Shown piece by piece: positions 1 to 8,081 of a stretch of 64,000 bases of DNA; the first letter of the stretch is position 1; the number at the start of each line of letters is the position of its first letter. The notes beneath the pieces are model-generated. The model did no database searches. It had not been told where the DNA came from and saw nothing but the letters and a program-made list of their open reading frames with translations. Origin of the DNA: Roseomonas sp. (GTDB lineage: Bacteria > Pseudomonadota > Alphaproteobacteria > Acetobacterales > Acetobacteraceae); NCBI GenBank assembly GCA_020249265.1, contig JADCGA010000011.1, positions 1 to 64,000 of the forward strand, given 5' to 3'. A program made the translations under genes and the position numbers.

Positions 1-211
1 ACTGCCGCGGGTCCTTGAGCGCAGAAAAATGATCGAGGAGCGATACAGAAGACATGGGGGAACCTCAGAGAATCGAGGTAGTCCATGAATCACCGTACGA
101 TGAACTTGGGAATCCCTGCTACTTTCAAGCGATTGCCCTGGCCACAAGGGGGCGCCCCCTTTCCCCCATGGCCTTGCGCCCCTAGTTTGGGGGGTAGCAG
201 GAGATCACCCC
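1..211. other. Upstream intergenic region of the cox accessory operon
   Basis: No credible gene is visible here. Frames entering from the left edge close quickly and the single short reading frame that crosses into coxG is a shadow. The stretch holds a perfect palindrome at 146-161 and a purine-rich ribosome-binding stretch (AGGAG near 200) just before coxG. A promoter for the operon may lie here, but no convincing -35/-10 pair could be picked. Confidence 0.5.
146..161. repeat. Perfect 16-bp palindrome upstream of coxG
   Basis: The sequence AAGGGGGCGCCCCCTT equals its own reverse complement. It lies about 50 bases before the coxG start. It has no loop, so it would suit a dimeric DNA-binding protein better than an RNA hairpin. 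A C-run and a G-run follow at 165-192. Function is inference only. Confidence 0.5.
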
Positions 212-832
212 ATGGAAATGAACGGCGAGCGCCGCATCCCAGCGCCCCGTCAGCGCGTCTGGGACGCGCTGAACGACCCCGAAATGCTGAAGGCCGCGAT
301 TCCCGGCTGCGAAAGCGTGACCAAAACCGCCGATGACGCTTTCGAGGCCAAGGTATCGATCAAGATCGGCCCCATGGCGGCGAAGTTCGGCGGCAAGGTG
401 AAGCTGGAGAATATCCAGGCGCCGGCTTCCTACACCATCTCAGGTGAAGGCAATGGCGGGGCCATGGGCTTCGCCAAGGGCGGTGCTGATGTCGCGCTTG
501 AAGAAGTAGGCCCCAATGAGACTTTGCTGAAATTCGCGGTGAAGGCGCAGGTCGGCGGCAAAATGGCGCAGCTTGGTGCGCGGCTGATTGATGCGACGGC
601 CAAGCAAATGTCCGATCAATTCTTTGATCGCTTCGCTGCCGCGGTCGCCGCTGCTGAACCTGCCGCCGCCGAAGCACCGGGCGCTGCCCCGGCGCCCCTG
701 CCCGCCCCGCCTGCCTCGAGCGCTGGCATTTCGATCTTTGAACTGCTGCCGGAAGCGCCACTTGGCATTCCGCTGCTCGCCTGGGTGGGGGGTGCGATCT
801 GGCTTGTCATTGTCGCGTTGATGTTCAAGTGA
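212..832 (+). CDS. coxG: CoxG-family SRPBCC protein, membrane anchored
   Basis: 206 aa. Residues 1-145 fit the CoxG/SRPBCC fold: the opening runs through 'WDALNDPEMLKAAIPGCE' and continues into the lipid-binding-like beta-grip region. An Ala/Pro-rich linker (about 150-180) leads to one C-terminal membrane helix (about 186-205). CoxG of carbon-monoxide-oxidising bacteria anchors the molybdenum CO dehydrogenase to the membrane, and that family layout matches this protein. It is first in a run of translationally coupled cox-type genes and its stop overlaps the GTG of the next gene. The start at 212 has an AGGAG about 8 bases upstream; an in-frame ATG at 218 is possible. The enzyme it serves is not in the window. 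Confidence 0.85.
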   Translation: MEMNGERRIPAPRQRVWDALNDPEMLKAAIPGCESVTKTADDAFEAKVSIKIGPMAAKFGGKVKLENIQAPASYTISGEGNGGAMGFAKGGADVALEEVGPNETLLKFAVKAQVGGKMAQLGARLIDATAKQMSDQFFDRFAAAVAAAEPAAAEAPGAAPAPLPAPPASSAGISIFELLPEAPLGIPLLAWVGGAIWLVIVALMFK

Positions 833-1716
833 GCCTGCCCGGAAGCGTTGCCGAAACCCAGGCGCTGCTCGCCTCCGGCGGTTATGTCGCTGACAAGGCG
901 CTGGCCACCACCATCCATTTGGCGCTGACCATGGGACGGCCGCTTTTCCTGGAAGGCGAACCCGGCACAGGCAAGACGGAAATCGCGAAAGTGCTGGCCG
1001 CGCGCCTGCCGCGCCGGCTGGTGCGCCTGCAATGCTATGACGGCATGGATATTTCCGCTGCCGCTTATGAATGGAATCACGCGCGGCAATTAATGGCGAT
1101 ACGACTGGCCGAAGCGGCGGGAGATGTGGACCGCGCCGCACTTGATCGCGGCATTTATGACCGGAAATTCCTCCAGCCGCGCCCCTTGTTGGATGCGCTG
1201 GAAGGCAGCCCCGCCGTGCTGCTGATTGATGAGCTTGATCGCGCGGATGAACCTTTCGAAGCCTTCCTGCTTGAAATCCTCGCTGATTTCCAGATCACGA
1301 TTCCTGAGCTTGGCACGGTAAAGGCGGCAACTCCGCCCGTTGTGATCATCACATCAAACCGCACGCGCGAAGTGCATGATGCGGTGCGCCGCCGCTGCCT
1401 TTATCATTGGGTGGATTACCCTGATGCGGCACGTGAGCGCGCCATTCTGAAGCTACGCGCACCAGGCCTTCCGGAAGCGCTTTCCGCGCAGGTTGTCGCC
1501 TTTGTGCAAAAGCTGCGTGAGGGCGATTACTTCAAGCTGCCCGGTGTCGCGGAGACGATTGATTGGGCACAGGCTTTGGCCGCACTTGATGCCAAGGCGC
1601 TTGAGCAAGGCGCGGTGGATGAAACGCTCGGCGTTTTGCTGAAGTATCAGGATGACATCGCCAAGCTAAAGGGCGAGGAAGCGGCGCGGCTGATTGCGGA
1701 GGCTCGGGCCGGGTGA
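829..1716 (+). CDS. MoxR-type AAA+ ATPase (CoxD-like)
   Basis: 295 aa from a GTG start that overlaps the coxG stop by four bases (GTGA). Walker A is GEPGTGKT at residues 43-50; Walker B is LLIDELD near residue 130; sensor-1 Asn is in 'IITSNRTREVHDAVRRR' with candidate arginine fingers. MoxR ATPases work with a VWA-domain partner as chaperones that insert metal or mature enzymes; CoxD does this for the Mo/Cu site of CO dehydrogenase. The VWA partner follows directly with another GTGA overlap, which supports a CoxD-CoxE pair. Whether the target is CO dehydrogenase or another xanthine-oxidase family enzyme cannot be told here. Confidence 0.88.
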   Translation: MSLPGSVAETQALLASGGYVADKALATTIHLALTMGRPLFLEGEPGTGKTEIAKVLAARLPRRLVRLQCYDGMDISAAAYEWNHARQLMAIRLAEAAGDVDRAALDRGIYDRKFLQPRPLLDALEGSPAVLLIDELDRADEPFEAFLLEILADFQITIPELGTVKAATPPVVIITSNRTREVHDAVRRRCLYHWVDYPDAARERAILKLRAPGLPEALSAQVVAFVQKLREGDYFKLPGVAETIDWAQALAALDAKALEQGAVDETLGVLLKYQDDIAKLKGEEAARLIAEARAG

Positions 1717-2966
1717 CGCCGGATCGCGACCCTGCCCGCATCATCGCCGGCGGCCAGCCCTTGCTGGCCTCGGCGCCCGGCGCGGGCGGGTATATCGCGA
1801 CCAATCTGCTGGCCTTCACTAAGTTATTGCGCCGTTCCGGCCTGCCGCTGGGGCCAGGTGAGGCGCTGAGTGCGCTGGCCGCCCTGAACGCGATTGAAAT
1901 CGGGGATCGCCGGCAGGTCCATGCTGCGCTCCGCGCCGTGATGGTGCATCGGCGCGAGCATTTCGAGTTGTTCGATCAGGCTTTTCAGCTGTTCTGGCGT
2001 GACCCTGAAGCCGCCACCCATGCCGCTGCCATGGCGGCCTTGGATGGCCATAAGCCGCGATCGGAAAAGCCGCCGCCCGCGTCTCGGCGTTTGGCGGAAG
2101 CCATGCAGGGCGAAAAACCAAAGCCCCGCCCGCCTGAGCCTGAACCGCCGCGCCAGGATATGAGCTTCACGGTGAGCGACCGCGAAAAGCTGCAAAAGCT
2201 GGATTTTGAGGCCATGTCGGCGGCCGAAATCGCTGCTGCCAAGCAGGAGATCCGCAAGCTGACCCTGCCGCTTGATGAAAAACCCACGCGGCGCTTTCGC
2301 ACCCATCCCGCCGGACGCGTTGTGGATTTGCGCGCCACACTTCGCCAAAGCCTGCGGCTTGGTGGCGATATCCTGAAGCTTGAACACAAGCAGCGCGTGG
2401 AAAAGCCGCCGCCCTTGGTGGTGCTATGCGACATTAGCGGCAGCATGGCGCGTTATGCGCAAATCCTGCTGCATTTCCTGCACGCCGTCACCAATGAACG
2501 GGACCGGGTGCATAGTTTCCTGTTCGGCACCAGGCTGACGAATGTGACCCGGCAATTGCGCCATCGCGATCCGGAATTCGCCTTCGAAATGGTGTCCCAC
2601 ATCGTGCCCGATTGGTCGGGCGGCACGCGGATTGGCGAAAGCCTTGGTCTGTTCAACAAGCTTTGGGCGCGGCGCGTTTTGGGCCAGGGCGCCGTTGTGT
2701 TACTCATCACGGATGGGCTGGACCGCGAAGGCGCGGCGGGGCTGGCGGAGGCGACCGAAAGGCTCCGGCAATCCTGCACGCGCCTGATCTGGCTCAATCC
2801 GCTGTTGCGTTTTTCGGGCTTTCAACCGAAATCCCAGGGCATTCGTGCCATGCTGCCCCATGTGGATGATTTCCGGCCCGTGCATAATCTTGAAAGCCTG
2901 CGCGCACTGATCCAAACCTTATCCGATCCGCGCACCGGCCAAAGCAGAAGGATGATGGTCGCATGA
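1713..2966 (+). CDS. coxE: VWA-domain protein CoxE-like
   Basis: 417 aa, GTG start inside the stop of the MoxR gene. The N-terminal half is helical with a Pro-rich linker near residues 110-150. The C-terminal half is a von Willebrand A domain with the MIDAS motif DISGS at residue 240, a Thr in 'WSGGTRIGESL', and the Asp of 'LLITDGLD'. This is the CoxE family, partner of the MoxR ATPase in maturing molybdenum hydroxylases. It is coupled to the XdhC-like gene by ATGA. All three MIDAS elements are intact, so metal binding is expected. Confidence 0.87.
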   Translation: MTPDRDPARIIAGGQPLLASAPGAGGYIATNLLAFTKLLRRSGLPLGPGEALSALAALNAIEIGDRRQVHAALRAVMVHRREHFELFDQAFQLFWRDPEAATHAAAMAALDGHKPRSEKPPPASRRLAEAMQGEKPKPRPPEPEPPRQDMSFTVSDREKLQKLDFEAMSAAEIAAAKQEIRKLTLPLDEKPTRRFRTHPAGRVVDLRATLRQSLRLGGDILKLEHKQRVEKPPPLVVLCDISGSMARYAQILLHFLHAVTNERDRVHSFLFGTRLTNVTRQLRHRDPEFAFEMVSHIVPDWSGGTRIGESLGLFNKLWARRVLGQGAVVLLITDGLDREGAAGLAEATERLRQSCTRLIWLNPLLRFSGFQPKSQGIRAMLPHVDDFRPVHNLESLRALIQTLSDPRTGQSRRMMVA

Positions 2967-3292
2967 CCGAGAACGACAATGCCGAAGATATCCTGGCCAT
3001 CGCCGCCACTTGGAAGGCAGCCGGTGAGGATGTTGCCATCGCCACCGTGGTGGAAACCTGGGGGTCTTCGCCGCGCCCGGCGGGATCGCGCCTTGCCATC
3101 ACCAAATCGGGTAAGCTGGCGGGGTCTGTCTCCGGCGGCTGCATTGAAGGGGCCGTTGCGGATGCTGCGCGGCAATCCATGGCGAGCGGGGCACCACAAC
3201 TGCTTGATTTCGGGATTTCCGATGAACGCGCTTGGGAAGTCGGGCTTTCCTGCGGCGGCAAGGTGAAGGTGTTTGTGGAGCCGCTTTCATGA
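2963..3292 (+). CDS. XdhC/CoxI-domain protein (N-terminal half type)
   Basis: 109 aa covering only the XdhC_CoxI domain. Visible family marks are 'WGSSPRPAGSRLAI', 'SVSGGCIEGAV' and the C-terminal 'GLSCGGKVKVFVE', which carries the conserved Cys. XdhC proteins bind molybdenum cofactor, promote its sulfuration and hand it to xanthine-dehydrogenase family enzymes. In most XdhC proteins this domain is fused to a Rossmann domain; here that domain is a separate gene starting at 3289, overlapped by ATGA. The split is common in cox clusters and is probably functional rather than a frameshift, because both halves have proper starts and a coupling overlap. Confidence 0.85.
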   Translation: MTENDNAEDILAIAATWKAAGEDVAIATVVETWGSSPRPAGSRLAITKSGKLAGSVSGGCIEGAVADAARQSMASGAPQLLDFGISDERAWEVGLSCGGKVKVFVEPLS

Positions 3293-4002
3293 AATCCGCA
3301 ACCCTTGCCCGGCTGCAAGCCGGACGCGCCGCCAAGCGCGCGGTGGTGCTGCTCACTCGCCTTTCCGATGGCGCGCAATTGCTTTGGCCCGGTGATGAGA
3401 TGCCGGCGGAATTGGTCGAAGCGTCCAAGGCAGCACTCGGCAGCGAAGAAGCGGGCAATGTGACGCTGGGGGATGAGGCCTGGTTCATCCACCCGCATAA
3501 CCCACCGCTTAGGATCATCGTTGTCGGCGCCGTGCATATCGCCCAGGCCATGGCACCCATGGCCGCACCACTTGGCTTTGCGATGGTGGTGGTGGACCCG
3601 CGCCGCGCCTTCGCCAGCGAAGAACGCCTGCCCGGTATCTCGCTTTCCACCGATTGGCCGGATGAGGCCATGGCGGCCTTGGCGCCTGATGCGCGCACGG
3701 CGGTGGTGACGCTGACGCATGACCCAAAGCTGGATGATCCCGCTTTGGATGCGGCGTTGAAGAGCGAGGCGTTTTACATCGGCGCACTCGGCAGCCGGCG
3801 CACCCATGCGAAGCGCGTGGCACGTTTGACGGAATTGGGCCATGGCTCTGAAGCCATGGGGCGGATTCATGCGCCGGTGGGGTTGAATATCGAAGCCGTT
3901 ACGGCACCGGAAATTGCGCTTTCCATCATGGCGGAAATCGTAGCTGCCCGGCGCGGTGCGGCGCTTGGCGCGGTCAGGCCCATTCCCGGTGTTGCGGCAT
4001 GA
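3289..4002 (+). CDS. XdhC Rossmann-domain protein
   Basis: 237 aa, beginning at the ATG that overlaps the previous stop (ATGA); longer in-frame starts upstream lie inside the previous gene and are unlikely. A Rossmann-like motif 'LRIIVVGAVHIAQAMAPMA' sits near residue 84, followed by 'VVVDPRRAFASEERLPG' and the XdhC C-terminal signature 'FYIGALGSRRTHAKRVARL'. The end contains the usual 'IHAPVGLNIEA' and 'EIALSIMAEIVAARRG'. Acts with the preceding half in delivery of sulfurated Mo cofactor. The next gene starts inside its stop. Confidence 0.86.
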   Translation: MKSATLARLQAGRAAKRAVVLLTRLSDGAQLLWPGDEMPAELVEASKAALGSEEAGNVTLGDEAWFIHPHNPPLRIIVVGAVHIAQAMAPMAAPLGFAMVVVDPRRAFASEERLPGISLSTDWPDEAMAALAPDARTAVVTLTHDPKLDDPALDAALKSEAFYIGALGSRRTHAKRVARLTELGHGSEAMGRIHAPVGLNIEAVTAPEIALSIMAEIVAARRGAALGAVRPIPGVAA

Positions 4003-5651
4003 TTTTTGGCCCAACGCGGCTTGAAGAAGCGAAAGGCGCGATCCTGGCGCATACGATGCGCCTGACCGGCCGCGTACTGAAAAAAGGTACGGTGCTGGAT
4101 GATGGCGCCATCGCCGCATTGCGAGACGCCGGCCACCGAGAGATCATCGCCGCGCGGCTTGAAGTGGGTGATGTGCCGGAAGATGAGGCTGCGGAGCGGC
4201 TGGGCCAAGTGCTGGCCGTGCCCTTGCTTGCGCGGTCACGTGCAGCCACCGGACGCGTGAATATTCTCGCGGAAACAGCAGGGCTTTTGGTGCTGGATAC
4301 CAGGCGCATCGCGCGTATGAATGCGGTGGATGAAAGCCTGACGATTGCGACTTTGCCCAATTTCACGCCGGTCAATACCAAGGAAATGGTCGCGACCATT
4401 AAGGTGATTCCCTTCGCCGTGCCGGGGCAAATGCTGGGCGTGGTGGAAGCGGTCGCGAAAAGCGGTGCGGGACCGGTGCTTGCCATTCATCCCTTCCGCG
4501 CCTTGAAAGTCGGCCTGGTGCTGTCTGAACTGCCCGGCATCAAGGAAAGCGTCATGGAAGGCGCGGTGGAGGCGACGGAAGAACGCATCGCCGGGCTCTG
4601 TGGCATGCTCATGCCGGTGGAACGCGTGCGCCATGACACGGTGGCGATTTCGGATGCGCTATCGCGGCTACGTCGCGCGGGTGCGGAGATGCTGCTGGTG
4701 GCGGGTGCTTCCGCCGTGGTGGATCGGCGCGATGTTGGCCCTGCGGCGATTGTGCGCGCCGGCGGCGTGATTGATCATTTCGGCATGCCGGTTGATCCCG
4801 GCAATCTGCTCTGCCTTGGGCATATCGGCAAAATCCCCGCCATGGTGCTGCCTGGCTGTGCGCGCAGCCCAAAGCTGAATGGCTTTGATTGGGTGCTGCA
4901 ACGGCTTTTCGCGGGGCTTGAAGTCACGCCGGAAGATATCGGCGCCATGGGTGTTGGCGGCTTGCTCAAGGAAATTGAATTGCGCCCCCTGCCACGCGAA
5001 CAGGCACCGCGCACGCCACCGCCGGCCTTGGCGCCGCGCCGAGGCCGCCGCGTGGCCGCCATTGTGCTGGCCGCTGGCCGTTCGCGCCGCATGGCGCCGC
5101 TGAACAAGCTGCTGGTCACGGATAATGATGGCGTGCCCATGGTGGTGCGCGTGGTGGATCAGGTGCTCGCTTCCCATGCGCGGCCGATCATTGTTGTGAC
5201 CGGCCATGAGCATGACCGGGTGGAGGAAGCCCTTGCCGGCCGCGCAGTGCAATTCGCGATTGCCGAGGATTACGCGCAAGGGCTTTCCGCGTCGCTCAAG
5301 GCCGGGCTGCAAGCTTTGCCCGAGGATATTGAAGGCTTCATGGTGTGCCTCGGCGATATGCCGCTGGTGAGTGCGGCCATGCTTGATCGGCTGATGGCGG
5401 CGTTTGATCCGGAAGAAGGCCGCGCGATTGTGATGCCGACCTTCCGTGGCAAGCAGGGCAATCCCATGTTGTGGTCGCGCGAATTTCTGCCGGAAATGCT
5501 GGCGATTACCGGCGATGTCGGCGCGCGGCATTTGGCCGGCAAATACGCCGATCGCTGCGTGGAAGTTGAGATGGCCGATGACGCTGTGCTGCGCGATTTT
5601 GACACGACCGAAGCGCTGAAGGGCGTGCCGGGGTATAGTTTGGTGAGGTGA
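3999..5651 (+). CDS. Molybdopterin-binding (MoeA-like) / MobA-like nucleotidyltransferase fusion
   Basis: 550 aa in two parts. Residues 1-340 resemble a MoeA/MogA-type molybdopterin-binding domain ('GRVLKKGTVLDD', 'LRRAGAEMLLVAGASAVVDRRD'). After a Pro-rich linker, residues 355-550 form a MobA/MocA-type nucleotidyltransferase with 'VLAAGRSRRM', a Lys in 'NKLLV', and 'LGDMPLVS'. MocA-type enzymes make the cytosine dinucleotide form of Mo cofactor used by CO dehydrogenase and related enzymes, which fits the operon. Coupled to the XdhC gene by ATGA, and the last gene of the run; a hairpin follows. Nucleotide preference (CTP or GTP) is inferred from context only. Confidence 0.83.
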   Translation: MIFGPTRLEEAKGAILAHTMRLTGRVLKKGTVLDDGAIAALRDAGHREIIAARLEVGDVPEDEAAERLGQVLAVPLLARSRAATGRVNILAETAGLLVLDTRRIARMNAVDESLTIATLPNFTPVNTKEMVATIKVIPFAVPGQMLGVVEAVAKSGAGPVLAIHPFRALKVGLVLSELPGIKESVMEGAVEATEERIAGLCGMLMPVERVRHDTVAISDALSRLRRAGAEMLLVAGASAVVDRRDVGPAAIVRAGGVIDHFGMPVDPGNLLCLGHIGKIPAMVLPGCARSPKLNGFDWVLQRLFAGLEVTPEDIGAMGVGGLLKEIELRPLPREQAPRTPPPALAPRRGRRVAAIVLAAGRSRRMAPLNKLLVTDNDGVPMVVRVVDQVLASHARPIIVVTGHEHDRVEEALAGRAVQFAIAEDYAQGLSASLKAGLQALPEDIEGFMVCLGDMPLVSAAMLDRLMAAFDPEEGRAIVMPTFRGKQGNPMLWSREFLPEMLAITGDVGARHLAGKYADRCVEVEMADDAVLRDFDTTEALKGVPGYSLVR

Positions 5652-5679
5652 AGCGTGACCTACCTAAGCAGGTCACGCT
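5652..5679. terminator. Stem-loop between convergent cox operon and mscL
   Basis: AGCGTGACCT and AGGTCACGCT form a perfect 10-bp stem around an 8-base loop. It starts immediately after the stop at 5651 and lies between two converging genes. No clear T-run follows on either strand, so it may act as a transcript-end stabiliser or weak bidirectional terminator. The arm sequence GCGTGACC recurs in the argF terminator at 42788. Confidence 0.6.
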
Positions 5680-5707
5680 GATTCATGCGCCTTGCGGCAA
5701 GGCCAAG

Positions 5708-6187
5708 TCAGACCTTGCGCGCCTTAAGCTCGTCGCGGATTTCCGCAAGCAAGGATTCGGTTGGCGTCGGCGGCGGCGGGGCGGCTGCTTCTTCCACGGC
5801 CTTTGATGCCTGGAGCTTGCTGAGCACCTTCACCATCCAAAAAACCGCAAAACCAACGATCACGAATTTGATGATGGCGTTGATGAATTTGCCGACAGCC
5901 AGCACGGCAGCGCCACCTTCGCGCGTTGCGGCCAGGGTTGCCTGGCGTTCGCCGGAGATCACGACGAACAGGTTGGAAAAATCCATCCCGCCCATCAGCA
6001 AGCCGAAGATCGGGTTGAACAAATCCTCCACCATGGAAGTCACAATGGCGGTAAAGGCAGCGCCAATCACCACGCCAACGGCAAGATCAATCACATTGCC
6101 GCGCATGATGAAGGCCTTGAATTCCTTCAGCCATTGCGGTTCCTTGACCGGTATCTGCCCGGCAATCTTATGGGCCAAATCGCTCAT
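5708..6187 (-). CDS. mscL: Large-conductance mechanosensitive channel MscL
   Basis: 159 aa. The pore helix is clear ('GNVIDLAVGVVIGAAFTAIV', about residues 30-50), followed by 'EDLFNPIFGLLMGG' and the second membrane helix near residues 99-120. A charged C-terminal helix ends 'LLAEIRDELKARKV'. MscL is a homopentameric inner-membrane channel that opens under osmotic downshock. The N-terminus is about 20 residues longer than the common 130-140 aa forms; the first ATG is kept because no better internal start is seen. Single gene, convergent with the cox operon and divergent from the VOC gene. Confidence 0.95.
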   Translation of the reverse strand: MSDLAHKIAGQIPVKEPQWLKEFKAFIMRGNVIDLAVGVVIGAAFTAIVTSMVEDLFNPIFGLLMGGMDFSNLFVVISGERQATLAATREGGAAVLAVGKFINAIIKFVIVGFAVFWMVKVLSKLQASKAVEEAAAPPPPTPTESLLAEIRDELKARKV

Positions 6188-6340
6188 GCCTTGTTCCCCA
6201 AATCACAGCCCGAATAGCCAGGCTGTTCTCGAAATGCCGTTGAAGCTTACTGATTGCCATTTGTAAAGCTTAACAGGGTATGGCCCAAGCCTTGGGGTAT
6301 CAGGATAGCGCGGCGCGAGCATTGTGCTTAAGCTTGACCA

Positions 6341-6748
6341 ATGGAACCAAGCCGCTTCACCCAGCAAATCACCTTCCTTTACGCGGAAGACCCCGCCGCT
6401 TCCTGGGATTTTTATGAGAACAAGCTTGGCCTGGCACTGGTACAGGATCAGGGCACCTGCCGGATTTACGCGACATCACCCGATGATCGTGGCTTTCTCG
6501 GCATTTGCCGAGCGCGGGCGCCGCGGGCTTCCGATAACCCACGCGTGCAGGGCGGTGTTGTCTTCACCTTCGTTGATCCAGATGTGGAGGGCTGGCATGC
6601 AAGGCTAAAGGCGCGCGGGGTGGCCGTGCCGGAACAGGTGGAATATTCCGAAGCCTATCGCGTGACGCATTTTTTCTTCCACGACCCCGCCGGCTATTTG
6701 CTGGAGGTTCAGCGCTTCGAAAGGCCGGATTGGCCTGAGCCTGCCTGA
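6341..6748 (+). CDS. VOC/glyoxalase-family protein
   Basis: 135 aa with one vicinal-oxygen-chelate domain: the first beta-alpha unit 'QQITFLYAEDPAASWDFYEN', a Gly-Leu-rich turn, and the closing 'FFFHDPAGYLLEVQRFE' that supplies the usual C-terminal Glu ligand. Family members bind a metal and act on diverse substrates (glyoxalase, dioxygenase, fosfomycin-type resistance), so no reaction is assigned. It stands alone between mscL and the TRAP operon. No strong Shine-Dalgarno is seen before 6341, so the start is less certain. Confidence 0.75.
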   Translation: MEPSRFTQQITFLYAEDPAASWDFYENKLGLALVQDQGTCRIYATSPDDRGFLGICRARAPRASDNPRVQGGVVFTFVDPDVEGWHARLKARGVAVPEQVEYSEAYRVTHFFFHDPAGYLLEVQRFERPDWPEPA

Positions 6749-6773
6749 ACGCCCCTGCACCGTGCTGCTTCCC

Positions 6774-8078
6774 CTACCGCGCCAGCAACCATTCCGGCAG
6801 GCCGGTTACCAGCGTCACCGGGAAAAGCGTAATCAGCACCACGGTCAGCACCAGCATCAGGAAGAAGGGTAAGGATGCCCAAGCAATTTCCGTCTGCTCC
6901 TTCCCTGTCATTGTTTGCATGACAAAAAGATTGAAGCCGAGCGGTGGTGTTATCTCGGCAATTTCCACCAGCAGCACGATAAAGATGCCAAACCACACAA
7001 GGTCAAACCCGGCGGTCTGCACCATGGGCACAACGATGGAGGTTGTCAGCACAATCATCGAAACACCATCAAGCGCCGTGCCCAGGATCAGGTAAACCAC
7101 GGTCAGGATGGCGATAATGCCTAAGGGGCCGAGATTGAGTGCTTCCACGCCAGCGGCCAGCGCGGAGGGAATACCGGTCAGCGCCATCGCCTTGGTCAGG
7201 AAGGCAGCACCTGCCAGGATGAACATGATCATGCAGGAAAGCCGCGTGGCACCCATCAGGCTTTCCTTGAAGCTCTGCCAAGTGAGCGTTCGCGTAACGG
7301 CCGCAAGAATAAGCGATCCAAGTACGCCGAAAGCCGCTGCTTCGGTGGCCGTCGCCCAGCCGATAAACATGGTGCCGATCACGGCGATGATCAGAATGGT
7401 GCAGGGAATCAACTGCGCGCTGGCCCGCATTTTTTCCCGGAAGCTCAGCGCGGGTTCCTTGGCTGGCTGCTTATCCGGGTTCAGCATGGCCCAAATGGCG
7501 ATATAGGCGCTGAACAGCACCATCACCAGAATGCCGGGGATCATGCCGGCGATGAAAACGCGCACAATCGAAACCTCGGCCGCCACCGCATAAACCACCA
7601 TGATGATGGATGGCGGGATCATGATGCCGAGTGTGCCTGCGGTGGCCAGGCTGCCTACCGCGACGCCTTCATCATAGCCGCGGCGCCGCAATTCCGGCAG
7701 CGCAATCTTGGAAACCGTGGCGCAAGTCGCCGCCGATGATCCCGAAACAGAACCGAAAATACCACAGGCCAGGATATTTACATGCAAAAGCCGCCCAGGA
7801 AGCCAGCGCACCCAGGGTGAAAGCCCGTTGAACAATTCCTCGGATAATTTGGTGCGGAACAGGATTTCACCCATCCAGACAAACATCGGCAGCGCTGCCA
7901 AGGTCCAGGAACCTGTCGATTCCCACATGGAACTTGCCAGGAACAGCCCAGGCTGCGGATGCACCGCCATCATGGCGATATAGCCAACCACGGCGAGGCT
8001 CATGGGGATCCAAAGACCCATGCCAAGCAGAACGCACAGTAGGATCAGCAGCAGCAGGGCAAAGCTCAATAATTCCAT
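6774..8078 (-). CDS. TRAP transporter large permease (DctM family)
   Basis: 434 aa, strongly hydrophobic, with about 12 membrane helices typical of DctM. Recognisable segments are 'LPMFVWMGEILFRT', 'FGSVSGSSAATCATVSKIALPELRRRGY' spread over two loops, and 'GIMIPPSIIMVVYAV'. DctM is the ion-coupled transport subunit of tripartite ATP-independent periplasmic transporters. It follows the small permease with a 3-base gap and two receptor genes upstream, all on the minus strand, making a DctP-DctP-DctQ-DctM operon. Substrate unknown; relatives move organic acids. Confidence 0.92.
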   Translation of the reverse strand: MELLSFALLLLILLCVLLGMGLWIPMSLAVVGYIAMMAVHPQPGLFLASSMWESTGSWTLAALPMFVWMGEILFRTKLSEELFNGLSPWVRWLPGRLLHVNILACGIFGSVSGSSAATCATVSKIALPELRRRGYDEGVAVGSLATAGTLGIMIPPSIIMVVYAVAAEVSIVRVFIAGMIPGILVMVLFSAYIAIWAMLNPDKQPAKEPALSFREKMRASAQLIPCTILIIAVIGTMFIGWATATEAAAFGVLGSLILAAVTRTLTWQSFKESLMGATRLSCMIMFILAGAAFLTKAMALTGIPSALAAGVEALNLGPLGIIAILTVVYLILGTALDGVSMIVLTTSIVVPMVQTAGFDLVWFGIFIVLLVEIAEITPPLGFNLFVMQTMTGKEQTEIAWASLPFFLMLVLTVVLITLFPVTLVTGLPEWLLAR

Positions 8079-8081
8079 GGC

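Noticed and set aside
85-336. 83-aa plus-strand frame before coxG
   Set aside because: Overlaps coxG in another frame, no family similarity and no ribosome site.
440-1141. Long minus-strand frame across coxG and the MoxR gene
   Set aside because: Antisense shadow of GC-rich coding sequence; Arg/Pro-rich and unlike any family.
3289-3292. Possible frameshift splitting one XdhC gene
   Set aside because: Both halves have proper start and stop signals with an ATGA overlap, and split XdhC pairs are common in cox clusters.
2794-4119. 441-aa minus-strand frame over the XdhC genes
   Set aside because: His/Arg-rich antisense shadow of well-supported plus-strand genes.
4668-5531. 287-aa minus-strand frame over the MoeA/MobA-like gene
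   Set aside because: Antisense shadow with no recognisable motifs.
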